A stretch of 64,000 bases of DNA from Corynebacterium faecale (GCF_030408735.1 NZ_CP047204.1:62001-126000), one strand, 5' to 3'; positions 1 through 8,988 are shown, numbered from the stretch's first letter. A program made the numbers and translations. The notes: generated from the letters alone by a model not told the origin.

Positions 1-1
1 C

Positions 2-190
2 ATTGCCGGCTCCGAAGACGTATCCACCCCACCAGCCGTCGTCCAGATCATCGCCGACAACATCCCAGAAGCCAGCTTCGAAGTCATTGAAGGCGCAGCA
101 CATATCGGCAACATCGAGGCACCGGAACAGTACGGTGCCATGATTGCCAGCTTTCTCCAGCCTTCCATAAGGGAATCAGCGCGTCTGTGA
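2..190 (+). CDS. pcaD: Alpha/beta hydrolase C-terminus, probably 3-oxoadipate enol-lactonase (partial)
   Basis: Frame 2 is open from the left edge to a TGA at 188-190, giving 62 residues, so the N-terminus lies outside the window. The translation carries IAGSEDVSTPP and, about 30 residues later, EGAAHIGNIEAPEQY. This is the usual end of PcaD/CatD-type alpha/beta hydrolases, with the catalytic histidine in AAHIGN. PcaD hydrolyses 3-oxoadipate enol-lactone to 3-oxoadipate. The permease, thiolase and muconolactone isomerase that follow on the same strand fit that pathway. The last residues (QPSIRESARL) are encoded by a copy of the TCCATAAG word at 164-171. The family is fairly clear; the exact substrate rests on context. 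Confidence 0.7.
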   Translation: MAGSEDVSTPPAVVQIIADNIPEASFEVIEGAAHIGNIEAPEQYGAMIASFLQPSIRESARL

Positions 191-219
191 CGTTGCGAAT
201 CCGGTAGTTTCCTTTCCCC

Positions 220-276
220 AGAGCCGACTGTCTAGGGGATCCCTCCATAAGGGGGATCCCCTAGACAGTCGGCTCT
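220..276. terminator. 24-bp perfect hairpin with TCCATAAG word in the loop
   Basis: Arms 220-243 and 253-276 are perfectly complementary over 24 bp, and the 9-base loop 244-252 is TCCATAAGG. It lies 30 bp after the stop of the enol-lactonase fragment and before the permease. No T-run follows on the top strand, so intrinsic termination is uncertain. It could also act in RNA processing. Confidence 0.6.
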
Positions 277-442
277 ATGTGCTGGTTGCAGGACTATGGG
301 AGGTGCTGTTTTGGGTATCGGCTTCTTAGCGATCCGATATTGGACTCAAAAGTGATCTCTTGCGAGAGTATTGATAGATGTAATTCACATCACAAACAAT
401 TACCGTTGTTCCATTGTTGGATATTCCTCTGAGGGGGTCCCC

Positions 443-1783
443 ATGCAAACCTTGACCGAAACCCAGGAGCTGAAAGCAGCTCGTCGTAAAGCAATCACTG
501 CTGGCGGTATTGGAAACTTCGTTGAGTGGTTCGACTTTGCGCTCTACGCACAGTTCGCCACCATCATCGGTTTTCACTTCTTCCCATCGAATGATCCAAC
601 CGCCAGTCTTCTCGCAACCTTCGCCGTGTTCGCAGTGGGCTTCCTCGCACGCCCCCTCGGTGGCCTCCTCTTTGGCCAGTACGGTGACCGTAAAGGCCGT
701 AAGGCCGCATTATCCCTAGCGGTTCTCCTCATGAGTGGCGCGACCCTCGCCATCGGCCTAACCCCCTCCTACGCCACCATCGGCGTCGCAGCACCCGCCC
801 TGCTCCTTGTCTGGCGCATCCTGCAGGGACTTTCTGCCGGCGGTGAATACGCAGGAGCCAGTAGCTTCGTGGTGGAATACGCCCCAGTAGGGAAACGTGC
901 ACTCTTCGCCAGCATCAACCCGGTAGCAACCGCACTAGGCACCATCGGTGGCGCAATGACCGGCCTCATCGTCACCTGGGCTGTGCCCGACGATGCCCTC
1001 GAAGCATGGGCGTGGCGCATCCCCTTCATCGTCGCCGGCCCCCTCGGCATCGTAGGCCTGTACCTGCGCTCCAAGGTCGAAGAAACCCCAGAGTTCAGTG
1101 CAGTACTCAAGCAAACCGAGAACACGGGGAAACAACACGCCCCGGTAGTAGAGGCTTTCCGTACCACCAAGGGACGCATGCTCATTCTGTTCGGATGGTC
1201 AGCGCTCAATGCAGTGGCCTTCTACCTTCTGACCAGCTACATGGTTGCCTACATGACACAACGAGTTGGTTTCGAACAATCTGAAGCCCTCGGAATCTAC
1301 ATCATTGGTCTGGTCGCCTTCGCACTCGCCTGCCCCATCGCCGGCATACTCATCGACCGGTACGGACCACCCAAGGTCGCCGTCGGTTCCGCAATCCTCC
1401 TCGCCGCCCTAGTCATCCCAGCGTTCGGCCTTATGGAAACAGCAACCCTTACCTCCGCAATCATCGGACTGAGCATCTACGGCATGGTAGTAGCCTGCAT
1501 CGCAACCCTCACCCCGCTGCTCATGGTCGACCTCTTCCCAGTACACATCAGATACACCGCCAGCGCTGTGTCTTACAACCTGGCCTACGCAGTATTCGGC
1601 GGAACCGCCCCATACTTCGCCACCTGGATTGTCGCCCGCACTGACATCGGTGAAATGCCTGGCTATTACGTCATGAGTCTCTGCGTCCTTGGTGTCATCG
1701 TTGCCACGGTTGGCATGACCAAAATGTACCGAGGTAATAAGGTCCAGGATCCGGAAATCGCCAAGGTTATGGCAACCGTTTAA
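443..1783 (+). CDS. MFS transporter, metabolite:H+ symporter (MHS) family
   Basis: A 446-residue protein from ATG 443, preceded by GAGGGGG at 431-437. The upstream in-frame extension from 371 has no ribosome site and looks non-coding. The N-terminus has the MHS signature: VEWFDFALYAQF in TM1, then FLARPLGGLLFGQYGDRKGR between TM2 and TM3. Twelve membrane segments are expected. MHS permeases import organic acids such as 2-oxoglutarate, shikimate or aromatic acids with protons. Lying between an enol-lactonase and a thiolase, it probably imports an aromatic acid or a pathway intermediate. The gene contains no TCCATAAG word. Confidence 0.85.
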   Translation: MQTLTETQELKAARRKAITAGGIGNFVEWFDFALYAQFATIIGFHFFPSNDPTASLLATFAVFAVGFLARPLGGLLFGQYGDRKGRKAALSLAVLLMSGATLAIGLTPSYATIGVAAPALLLVWRILQGLSAGGEYAGASSFVVEYAPVGKRALFASINPVATALGTIGGAMTGLIVTWAVPDDALEAWAWRIPFIVAGPLGIVGLYLRSKVEETPEFSAVLKQTENTGKQHAPVVEAFRTTKGRMLILFGWSALNAVAFYLLTSYMVAYMTQRVGFEQSEALGIYIIGLVAFALACPIAGILIDRYGPPKVAVGSAILLAALVIPAFGLMETATLTSAIIGLSIYGMVVACIATLTPLLMVDLFPVHIRYTASAVSYNLAYAVFGGTAPYFATWIVARTDIGEMPGYYVMSLCVLGVIVATVGMTKMYRGNKVQDPEIAKVMATV

Positions 1784-1815
1784 ACCCTCCATAAAGGAAA
1801 GCGAAAGTCTGCATC

Positions 1816-3030
1816 ATGCGTGAAGTTGTCATCTGCGATTCAGTCCGAACCCCCATAGGCGGATTTGGTGGAAGTCTCCGAAATGTCACAGCACTGGAGC
1901 TGGGAACCACAGTTGCCCGGGCCCTTGTGGAAAGAAACGGACTCGATCCTGCAACGATTGATGAAGTGATCCTTGGTCAAGGCTATGGAACCACCGATGC
2001 CCCGTGCATCGGTAGGGCAGTGGCCCAGGATGCTGATTTCCCAGACTCCGTCACCGGACTTCACGTGGATCGCAGGTGTGGTTCCGGGCTTCAAGCCATC
2101 ATTGACGCAGCGATGCAGATTCAAACAGGCATGGCTGATGTTGTTCTCGCAGGTGGTGTTGAATCAATGAGCTCGGCACCGTTTTACTCCACCTCTGCAC
2201 GGTGGGGAGCCAACAAGAATGGTTTGGATTTTAAGGATTCCCTCGTTCACGGTCGTATCCATGCCGGTGGAGTATCCAAACCTATCGCCGGTGGAATGAT
2301 TGAAACTGCCGAAAATCTACGCCGCGAATTCAACATCAGCCGTGAAGACCAAGACGCCTTGGCACTGAGCAGCCACCAACGGGCGACTGCGGCGATGAAA
2401 GCTGGAAAATTCGATGACGAGATCGTTCCGGTGACCATAAAGCAACGAAAACACACCGTTGTTTTCGACACTGATGAGCATGTTCGCCCTAGTGCAACCC
2501 TCGAATCATTGGGCAAACTCAACCCAATGCGATTGCGTGAGGATGAACAAGCCACTGTTACGGCCGGTAACTCCTCCGGGCAGAATGATGCTGCCGCCCT
2601 CGTGATTGTGACAACCCCGGAGCGGGCTGCAGAGCTTGGACTGACCCCGAAGGTCTCCCTCGTCTCCTGGGCCCTGGCAGGCCTCGAAGGACACCGCATG
2701 GGGCTCGGACCAGTTGATTCCACGGCAAAGGCACTCAAGCGGGCAGGTCTCGAATTGAAGGATATTGACCTCATCGAGCTCAATGAAGCCTTCGCAGCCC
2801 AGGTGCTTGCCTGCACACGGTCCATGGGTCTTACTGATGCTGACCACCAGCGCATCAACGTCAACGGTTCAGGAATTTCCCTCGGCCACCCGGTGGGGGC
2901 AACCGGTGCGCGAATTTTGGCCAACCTGAGCCGGGAGATGCAGCGCCGTGATGCTCAATATGGACTGGAAACTCTCTGCATCGGCGGCGGTCAGGGCATC
3001 GCAGCGGTATTCAAGAACTTCCCTGGGTGA
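1816..3030 (+). CDS. Thiolase (acetyl-CoA C-acyltransferase, PcaF-like)
   Basis: 404 residues, the normal length for a degradative thiolase. All catalytic elements are present: nucleophile C88 in RRCGSGLQA, H358 in SLGHPVGATGAR, and C388 in CIGGGQG. Thiolases cleave 3-oxoacyl-CoA with CoA. Here the expected substrate is 3-oxoadipyl-CoA, giving succinyl-CoA and acetyl-CoA, because the neighbours are an enol-lactonase and a muconolactone isomerase. Start ATG 1816 is 33 bp after the permease stop, so they are probably cotranscribed. No 3-oxoadipate CoA-transferase is visible in the window. A general acetyl-CoA acetyltransferase cannot be excluded. Confidence 0.88.
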   Translation: MREVVICDSVRTPIGGFGGSLRNVTALELGTTVARALVERNGLDPATIDEVILGQGYGTTDAPCIGRAVAQDADFPDSVTGLHVDRRCGSGLQAIIDAAMQIQTGMADVVLAGGVESMSSAPFYSTSARWGANKNGLDFKDSLVHGRIHAGGVSKPIAGGMIETAENLRREFNISREDQDALALSSHQRATAAMKAGKFDDEIVPVTIKQRKHTVVFDTDEHVRPSATLESLGKLNPMRLREDEQATVTAGNSSGQNDAAALVIVTTPERAAELGLTPKVSLVSWALAGLEGHRMGLGPVDSTAKALKRAGLELKDIDLIELNEAFAAQVLACTRSMGLTDADHQRINVNGSGISLGHPVGATGARILANLSREMQRRDAQYGLETLCIGGGQGIAAVFKNFPG

Positions 3031-3139
3031 TTCACCCAGTGGGGCGGTGCGACTTCACCAGTCGCATCGACACAAGATCTGGCGCAATGCCAGTGAAAAT
3101 AACAACTACTTCTCCACCTATTGCGAAAGAGGACATACA

Positions 3140-3436
3140 TTGTTTTTCATGGTTCAGATGAACGTCATCCGCCCACACCACATCACTGACGAGGAGTGGA
3201 ATGACCTACGAAAGCGCGAAATGGAATACGGCCAGTCAATGATGCGGGACGGACAATTCCGCCACATCTGGCGAGTTGTCGGGGAGGTTTCCAACGTGAG
3301 CATCTTCGAAGTTGAGTCGAATGAGGAACTTCATAACCTTCTCTCAAATCTGCCACTCTTCCCCTACATGGAAGTTGATGTCACACCCCTGGCGCCACAC
3401 CCATCGGGACTGCCTGAAATGTATCAGTACGCTTAG
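3140..3436 (+). CDS. catC: Muconolactone delta-isomerase (TTG start)
   Basis: 98 residues, typical of muconolactone isomerase (about 95). The start is taken as TTG 3140, six bases after AAAGAGGA (3126-3133). This gives an N-terminus MFFMVQMNV that aligns with the family pattern MLFHVRMDV. Diagnostic segments are HIWRVVGE and VESNEELHNLLSNLPLFPYM. The enzyme isomerises (+)-muconolactone to 3-oxoadipate enol-lactone in the catechol branch, feeding the hydrolase at the left edge. The family is clear. An alternative ATG at 3149 would lose the first beta-strand. Confidence 0.85.
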   Translation: MFFMVQMNVIRPHHITDEEWNDLRKREMEYGQSMMRDGQFRHIWRVVGEVSNVSIFEVESNEELHNLLSNLPLFPYMEVDVTPLAPHPSGLPEMYQYA

Positions 3437-3457
3437 TAGAAGCACACTGTTTGGAAC

Positions 3458-3500
3458 GTAAATGCACCACCGGATCAGATTGATCCGGTGGTGCATTTAC
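3458..3500. terminator. Bidirectional hairpin terminator between catC and the LysR gene
   Basis: Perfect 20-bp arms 3458-3477 and 3481-3500 with a 3-base loop. It lies between two convergent genes, so it probably serves both. It carries no TCCATAAG word, unlike many hairpins further right. Confidence 0.8.
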
Positions 3501-3511
3501 TGGTTCAAACT

Positions 3512-4399
3512 CTAAGAATATGAGATATCCAGCACCGTTGTAAGGACTTTCTCCAGCAGCGCTGAAGGATTCTTCGTGCGCCATGCCACCGCGGATTCAA
3601 GGCCGGGAAGGGATTTATCATCGAAAGGAATAAACCGCAGATCATGACCGTAGATCTGCACACCTGTCACCGTGATACTGATGCCAATTCCACCTGCGAC
3701 ATAAGCCATGGTGATATCAGCATCGGGTGCTTCCTTGATCACCTTGGGGCTAAAATCCTCTTTATCAAAAATTGATTCAATGAGAGGGATCAAAGCTGAC
3801 CCGCTGTAACGGCGCGGTGTCACAAAACCCTCGTTCTCCAACTCTGTCGTGCGCACAGAACTACGCTCAGCGAACTTATGAGTAGAAGCAACCACAACCA
3901 CCGGGTCATGATGGGATACTGAGCGGGTACTCAAATCTGGATGCTCAAAAGGAAGCAGAACCTGGCCGAAATCGATCTCACCGTCGATAGTCGCGCTGGC
4001 GACCTGTGAGGCATTGGCGTATTTCTTGACTTCAATGTCAATCCCCGGATTTGCTTTAGTGATCGAGCGGAGAACCGCCGGCAACTGGGCAGCACCAACA
4101 GCTCCGGAATAACCCAAAACCAGGCGCCCTGCACTGCCATGATCGGCATTACGAACATTATGAACAGCCGTATCCACCGCAGAGAAAATCTGTTGAGCCT
4201 CCACCTTGAGAGCCTCACCCGCCGGTGTTAGTCGTGCACCACGGGGATGACGCTCAAATAACTGCACACCGAGTTGCTTCTCCAACTGGTGAATCTGCTT
4301 CGTCAAAGGTGGCTGAGCGATGAACAACCTCGCAGCAGCCCGACCAAAGTGGAGTTCTTCAGCCAGCACCAAAAAAGACTGTAATAATCGAAGTTCCAC
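3512..4399 (-). CDS. LysR-type transcriptional regulator
   Basis: 295 residues from GTG 4399, standard LysR length. The N-terminal winged helix-turn-helix is typical: LLQSFLVLAEELHFGRAAARL, then QPPLTKQIHQLEKQLGVQLFER and LTPAGEAL. An effector-binding domain fills residues about 90-290. It is convergent with catC. LysR proteins next to catechol or beta-ketoadipate genes (CatR, CatM, PcaQ types) usually activate them with muconate or a related intermediate, so it is a likely regulator of 443-3436. No operator was identified. The gene lacks the TCCATAAG word. Confidence 0.85.
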   Translation of the reverse strand: MELRLLQSFLVLAEELHFGRAAARLFIAQPPLTKQIHQLEKQLGVQLFERHPRGARLTPAGEALKVEAQQIFSAVDTAVHNVRNADHGSAGRLVLGYSGAVGAAQLPAVLRSITKANPGIDIEVKKYANASQVASATIDGEIDFGQVLLPFEHPDLSTRSVSHHDPVVVVASTHKFAERSSVRTTELENEGFVTPRRYSGSALIPLIESIFDKEDFSPKVIKEAPDADITMAYVAGGIGISITVTGVQIYGHDLRFIPFDDKSLPGLESAVAWRTKNPSALLEKVLTTVLDISYS

Positions 4400-4576
4400 G
4401 CAGTTTTCCTCTCGACACTCACCCTATGAAGCTCACTCACAGTGAACGCTAGATATTCATTCTCTATCTAAAAACCGTTAAATTCTCCTTTTTATGCGGA
4501 AATGCGCATATAAGTTCTTATGGGGTGTCCATAGAAACACCATCTGGGATGAAAACCGGGAAAGGGGATCGACACG

Positions 4577-5188
4577 TCAACTGCTGATCCCGAAAGCCTT
4601 CCCAATGGTTGAATCATCTTCCACAACCTCCAAAAGATAGGCCGCCAGATCCGCACGGGGGATAGTCCCACCCAGAGTTTCACCATCCGAGACCTCATGT
4701 GCCCGCCACGTACCCAAGGCATCCGCGCTCTTCAAACCAGTCGGCCGGACAATGGTCCACTCCAACCCGGAATCCTGCACCACTGCTTCCTGCTCATTGT
4801 GATCCGCTAAGGGCTTAGCCAACAGCACCTTCATCAACTGACGCAGTGGAACATGAAGTTGCTTGCCTGAATCACCAGCACCCAGAGAAGACTGGATGAC
4901 CAGACGACGGGCACCGGTTTCCTGCATTGCCTGAATGACTGACCTGGTCACCGCCGTGCGGGCATGCTTGATGCCCTTGGCAGCACCAACCGTAATAACC
5001 ACAGCATCCGCGCCCTCCACCGCTGTGCGCGCCACACCAAGATCAGTCGCACTACCCACCACCGCGGTGGCCCCAGCAGGAGCATTGCCGCTTCTCGACG
5101 CCACCGTCACCTCATGGCCTGCCTCCACAGCAGCAATAGCCAACTGCTCCCCGGTACCCTGTGACCCACCAATGATAGTGATGTTCAT
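4577..5188 (-). CDS. NAD(P)-binding oxidoreductase, atypical SDR / NmrA-like
   Basis: 203 residues from ATG 5188. It begins with a Rossmann strand and glycine loop, MNITIIGGSQGTGEQLA, followed by a basic stretch (VASRSG) that favours NADP. It continues with ADAVVITVGA and the late motif EWTIVRPTGL typical of atypical short-chain dehydrogenases (SDR_a5, NmrA, BLVRB-like). It lacks the classical YxxxK pair of catalytic SDRs. Such proteins are flavin reductases, nucleotide sugar enzymes or NAD(P) sensors; the substrate cannot be told. It is the last gene on its strand before the LysR gene. Confidence 0.75.
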   Translation of the reverse strand: MNITIIGGSQGTGEQLAIAAVEAGHEVTVASRSGNAPAGATAVVGSATDLGVARTAVEGADAVVITVGAAKGIKHARTAVTRSVIQAMQETGARRLVIQSSLGAGDSGKQLHVPLRQLMKVLLAKPLADHNEQEAVVQDSGLEWTIVRPTGLKSADALGTWRAHEVSDGETLGGTIPRADLAAYLLEVVEDDSTIGKAFGISS

Positions 5189-5232
5189 GTTGGTCCTCTT
5201 CTCCTCGGAAATGGTTTAGCCAAGCCTAGCTA

Positions 5233-5283
5233 CAGACAACCCCTCCATAAGGGAATGAACTTCCCTTATGGAGGGGTTGTCTG
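5233..5283 (-). terminator. 23-bp perfect hairpin with a TCCATAAG word in each arm
   Basis: Arms 5233-5255 and 5261-5283 pair perfectly over 23 bp around a 5-base loop. Each arm carries one copy of the word (5244-5251 direct, 5265-5272 inverted). It follows the stop of the riboflavin transporter at 5301 on the minus strand, where a terminator is expected. Confidence 0.75.
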
Positions 5284-5300
5284 CCACCCGGATACCAACG

Positions 5301-5993
5301 CTAACTAATAAGCACCGGCTGCTTCGCCTTCGCGGTTTTGCTCTGCTCTTTCTTCTGCACACGCATCCAGACGAAGAAACCCCAGGACACAAACACTCCA
5401 TAGACGAGGTAGAGCACAGCTGACGGATAGTAACCAGCGACCAGCAGCAGTGGCACACCGACGATATCCACGGCGATCCAGATCAACCAGAACTCGGTCC
5501 AACCACGAGCCATTCCATAGGTGGCGAGAACAGATCCGACGAAGATCCACGCATCCGCCCACGGGCCCCACGACCCCAGTGACTGGAAGATCCACGCACA
5601 CGTGATGGTTCCGACCACAGCAGCGATTACCAAACCGGCGCGTTCACGATTCGATGCCCACCGCGGCATCACCGCCACAGCCTCATCAGATGTCGCACCG
5701 CGTCGAGCAGCCGACCACTGGTACCAGCCATAACAACTCACGATGATGAACATCACCTGACGCCCAGCCTGTCCATAGAGATCCAGGTCCTGGGGGGTGT
5801 TGAAGAGACCGCCCATGAAGACGGTGAAAAGAAGTGCGTTTCCCACAATGCCGACTGGCCACGCCCATACGAGACGCCGCATACCACCCCACGCACAGGC
5901 GAGGCCGAAAAGATTGCCGATGATTTCACGCCATAGGATCGGAATACCGTTGATCCACAAGGTAGCGTCGAGTAATTCGGTTATAGGATTCAT
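5301..5993 (-). CDS. ribM: Riboflavin transporter RibM (PnuX), PnuC family
   Basis: 230 residues from the second of two in-frame ATGs (5993). The first (5999) is too close to the AGGGGA ribosome site. The protein is largely hydrophobic, with about seven membrane segments and a lysine-rich tail. PnuC-family features include GWYQW and, near the end, TEFWLIWIAVDIVGVPL. PnuC proteins move ribosylated vitamins; the corynebacterial PnuX/RibM branch imports riboflavin. The FMN riboswitch directly upstream on the same strand supports riboflavin over nicotinamide riboside. Confidence 0.88.
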   Translation of the reverse strand: MNPITELLDATLWINGIPILWREIIGNLFGLACAWGGMRRLVWAWPVGIVGNALLFTVFMGGLFNTPQDLDLYGQAGRQVMFIIVSCYGWYQWSAARRGATSDEAVAVMPRWASNRERAGLVIAAVVGTITCAWIFQSLGSWGPWADAWIFVGSVLATYGMARGWTEFWLIWIAVDIVGVPLLLVAGYYPSAVLYLVYGVFVSWGFFVWMRVQKKEQSKTAKAKQPVLIS

Positions 5994-6096
5994 GATCATT
6001 CCCCTTTAAAGGATGTGAGACATGGAATCCTCGGGGCTGTCATTCCGGGTTCACCAATACACCTGTGCCAAACACACCGATGCGTTGCCAAAACCG

Positions 6097-6259
6097 CGGT
6101 TCTCTTTCATCCGGACTATGACCGTCGGCTCCGGAATCACACCGGATCTGCTGACCCACCCCCTCCATAAGCGGAAGTAGTGGCGCTCGCGGGCTTGATC
6201 AGCCACATCTGGTGGATGGTCTTACCGCCGGTGGGGAGTTACACCCCGCCCTGAGAACA
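6097..6259 (-). promoter_or_regulatory. FMN riboswitch (RFN element)
   Basis: Read on the minus strand, the region starts with GTTCTCAGGGCGGGGTG and CCCCACCGGCGGTAA. It continues with AAGCCCGCGAGCG, then GATCCGGTGTGATTCCGG and GCCGACGGTCATAGTCCG, and closes with GGATGAAAGAGAAC. These are the conserved RFN blocks in order. It ends about 100 bp before the ribM start, which allows control of translation or termination by FMN. The variable arm contains a TCCATAAGCGGA word (6164-6175). Confidence 0.95.
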
Positions 6260-6444
6260 GATTCAGCTTAGCCGGATTCAGTGACAAATCAACTAAATTT
6301 CACAGGTTATCAGTGAGCACACTTAAACCGGCTCACCCTCACATGATGAATTTGGGGTGACAACCTGATGAAAGATTCCTGAGCCACCGGCCTTAATTCC
6401 TCTATGGAACTACCGTGGCCCATAAGCCACTTGAGGAGGACTTT

Positions 6445-7881
6445 GTGACCATTACCCATCCGGATTTCCTTGAAGATAAGCGCCTTCCTTCCATAAGCGA
6501 AGGAACTGGTCTGGAAGCGGAAGGGGGTGACACACAGGTATTTCCTCTCGCGCGTCGGAGACTGGCCATGGATCATGATTCCTCTATGGAAACCATCACG
6601 TATGTGCTGGATACGTCGGTGTTGCTCTCAGATCCGCTGTCGCTGACTAGGTTTGCGGAACATGATGTGGTTCTGCCGATTGTGGTGATCACTGAGTTGG
6701 AGGCCAAGCGCCATCACCCGGAGCTTGGCTTTTTTGCTCGTCAGGCGTTGCGGATGCTGGATGAACTTCGGGAGATCCATGGTGATCTGTCGAAACCCCT
6801 CCCCATAGGTGATCAGGGTGGGCACATTCAGGTGGAGCTCAACCATCAGAGCGTGGAGACCCTGCCGGTTGGTTTCCGGGTCGCGGGAAATGACACACGC
6901 ATTCTTGCTGTGGCGAAGAATCTGCAGCTTGAGGGTCATCGGGTGGTGCTGGTTTCCAAGGATCTGCCGATGCGAATCAAAGCGTCGGCAAGCGGGGTGG
7001 CCGCGCAAGAGTACCGCGCGGCGCTGGCGCGCGACCGGGGGTACACGGGTATCACCACAGCTCATATCGCCGATGGGCAGCTGCAGGAGCTCTATGACAC
7101 CCACGAAATCTCCATAGAGGAATTGGCGCATCTGCCGGTCAATCATGGCCTCACCCTGCGCTCGCCTATGGGTGGGTCGGCGCTGGGCAGGTTGACCCCG
7201 GATAGGACTATTGAACTTGTGCCCGGCGATCAGCAGGTGTTCGGGATTTCGGGACGCAGCGCGGAACAGCGGATCGCCATCGACCTGCTTCTCGACGACT
7301 CCGTCGGCATCGTCTCCATAGGCGGCGCGGCAGGTACCGGCAAGAGTGCCCTCGCCCTGTGTGCGGCTCTTGAAGCTGTTATGGAACGTCGCGTCCATAG
7401 AAAAATCATCGTTTTCCGCCCGATGTACGCGGTGGGCGGCCAAGAACTCGGTTACCTTCCTGGCGATCAGGACGAGAAAATGGGTCCGTGGGCGCAGGCG
7501 GTGTTTGACACCCTGGGCTCCATGGTGAGCCCGAACATCATTGATGAAGCCCTCTCCCGCGGCCTTCTTGAAGTCCTTCCGCTCACCCACATCCGCGGCC
7601 GTTCGCTTCACGACGCGTTCGTGATCGTCGATGAAGCACAATCCCTCGAACGAAACGTCCTCCTGACGATGCTGTCCCGCGTAGGCCAGAACTCACGAGT
7701 TGTTCTCACCCATGACGTGGCTCAACGCGACAACCTACGCGTCGGGCGGTACGACGGCATCGTCTCCGTCATCGAATCCCTCAAGAACCACGAGCTGTTT
7801 GCCCACATCACCCTGCAGCGCTCCGAACGATCCAAAATCGCTGAACTGGTTACGCGGGTCCTCGACTCACCGTCGCTATAA
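6445..7881 (+). CDS. PIN domain-PhoH ATPase fusion (PhoH2-like)
   Basis: 478 residues from GTG 6445, four bases after GAGGAGGA. ATG 6571 is a fallback start. An N-terminal PIN nuclease domain begins at [13 protein letters not shown], with acidic residues continuing in ITELE and the [10 protein letters not shown] segment. A PhoH ATPase follows, with Walker [10 protein letters not shown] (about residue 295) and Walker [14 protein letters not shown]-PhoH proteins of actinobacteria are ATP-dependent RNA-unwinding ribonucleases. The first 50 residues before the PIN domain are not typical of the family and hold two copies of the iterated word, so this extension may be partly non-coding or species-specific. 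Confidence 0.85.
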   Translation: MTITHPDFLEDKRLPSISEGTGLEAEGGDTQVFPLARRRLAMDHDSSMETITYVLDTSVLLSDPLSLTRFAEHDVVLPIVVITELEAKRHHPELGFFARQALRMLDELREIHGDLSKPLPIGDQGGHIQVELNHQSVETLPVGFRVAGNDTRILAVAKNLQLEGHRVVLVSKDLPMRIKASASGVAAQEYRAALARDRGYTGITTAHIADGQLQELYDTHEISIEELAHLPVNHGLTLRSPMGGSALGRLTPDRTIELVPGDQQVFGISGRSAEQRIAIDLLLDDSVGIVSIGGAAGTGKSALALCAALEAVMERRVHRKIIVFRPMYAVGGQELGYLPGDQDEKMGPWAQAVFDTLGSMVSPNIIDEALSRGLLEVLPLTHIRGRSLHDAFVIVDEAQSLERNVLLTMLSRVGQNSRVVLTHDVAQRDNLRVGRYDGIVSVIESLKNHELFAHITLQRSERSKIAELVTRVLDSPSL

Positions 7882-7897
7882 AATCTGGGGACATGAG

Positions 7898-7953
7898 CCT
7901 CCATAAGCAGAAAGTTCGCGATGCTGCCACAACCATCGTGGCGCTTATGGAGG
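7898..7953. terminator. Facing pair of TCCATAAG words between convergent genes
   Basis: CCTCCATAAGC at 7898-7908 and its exact complement GCTTATGGAGG at 7943-7953 form 11-bp arms around a 34-base spacer. It lies between the phoH stop and the end of the convergent dehydrogenase gene, so it probably acts as a two-way terminator. A second imperfect stem (GCTGCC / GGCAGC near 7923 and 7972) overlaps it. Confidence 0.6.
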
Positions 7954-7980
7954 GATGGCTGCGGCGGCAGCATTTCAGCT

Positions 7981-8895
7981 TTAGTAACCCTTCGCCACGT
8001 CGACCTCAGTGAGCATGCGCTCGCCGGCGATGAACCGCCGGTAGTTCTCGGCCACCACTGGTGCCAGGAGTTCATCCATAGAGGCGAGGGTGTTCGCCGT
8101 GTGTGGGGTGATGATCACATTGTCCCGCCCCCACAGGGGATGACCATCGGGTAGGGGTTCTGGATCGGTGACATCGAGTCCCGCCCCGCTTATGGAGGAT
8201 GCGTTGAGTGCGCGGACGAGTGCATCGGTATCGACCACTTCACCACGGGCCACATTGATCAGGTGGGCTCCCGGTTTCATCGCATCAAATTCTGCGTCAC
8301 TGAAGAGTCGGCGGGTGGCATCGGTTAGAGGCACGGTGACAACTACATGATCGGAGGTGCGAAGGGCGGAGTGTAATTCGCTTATGGAGAGGGTGGCGTC
8401 GAAAAGCTCATGCGGCTCCCCGGATCGGGTGACAGCCAGGGAACGCGCACCGAAAGGACGCAGCATCGTTGCGAGCTCGCGGCCGATTCCTCCGCCGCCG
8501 ATGATGGCGACGGTGGTGCCATCGAGCCAGGAGGTGCTGGCATCGAGGTGGGCGCGGGGTGACCAGCTGTCGGCACGGACCATGGTGGGATGCTTATGGA
8601 GCAGCCCGAGGAGCAGCGCGATGGCTGCTTCGGCCACCTGCCGTCCATAGACGCCGGAGGCGTTGGACCAGCGACGGTCCGGGGTGATGTGGCCGTCGGC
8701 GAAGTAGTCGTTTATGCCGGCGCTGGGCAGCTGCACCCATCGGATGTGGGGTGGCAATGCGGGGAAGTCGGTTCCGGGTGTCTGAGTGAAGACGAACCCC
8801 TCCGCTTCGCCTATGGACGAGACGAGGGTGGCGCCGGCGGCACGGAGCGCGGCGACTGTGTGGGGGTAATCGCCGAATCCAACGAAAATGCGCAT
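7981..8895 (-). CDS. D-isomer-specific 2-hydroxyacid dehydrogenase
   Basis: 304 residues from ATG 8895. The NAD-binding core has AIIGGGGIGRELA near residue 135. The catalytic arginine lies in INVARGEVVD, an acidic residue in DVTDPEPLP, and the histidine in ITPHTANT. The family reduces 2-oxoacids (SerA, glyoxylate or hydroxypyruvate reductase, lactate dehydrogenase). The protein is short and has no ACT domain, so it is unlikely to be the main SerA. At least seven copies of the TCCATAAG/TCCATAGR word sit inside this one gene, coding mostly for SIS, LME and SME tripeptides. Confidence 0.85.
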   Translation of the reverse strand: MRIFVGFGDYPHTVAALRAAGATLVSSIGEAEGFVFTQTPGTDFPALPPHIRWVQLPSAGINDYFADGHITPDRRWSNASGVYGRQVAEAAIALLLGLLHKHPTMVRADSWSPRAHLDASTSWLDGTTVAIIGGGGIGRELATMLRPFGARSLAVTRSGEPHELFDATLSISELHSALRTSDHVVVTVPLTDATRRLFSDAEFDAMKPGAHLINVARGEVVDTDALVRALNASSISGAGLDVTDPEPLPDGHPLWGRDNVIITPHTANTLASMDELLAPVVAENYRRFIAGERMLTEVDVAKGY

Positions 8896-8988
8896 GGGGG
8901 GATTCTCCTCTATGGACAGGGTGGCTGCCGGGTGTCGGTTTCTAATCCCCTGACGTTGAGCCCACCATAGAGGAATCCGCTTATGGAG

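Noticed and set aside
5215..5233. Possible DtxR iron box (TTAGCCAAGCCTAGCTACA) upstream of the NAD(P)-binding gene
   Set aside because: Only about 13 of 19 positions fit the DtxR consensus and the right half-site is poor.
6628..7641. Long minus-strand open frame of 337 codons opposite the PhoH gene
   Set aside because: Antisense to a gene with clear PIN and PhoH motifs; composition and His/Arg/Gln richness are typical of a shadow frame.
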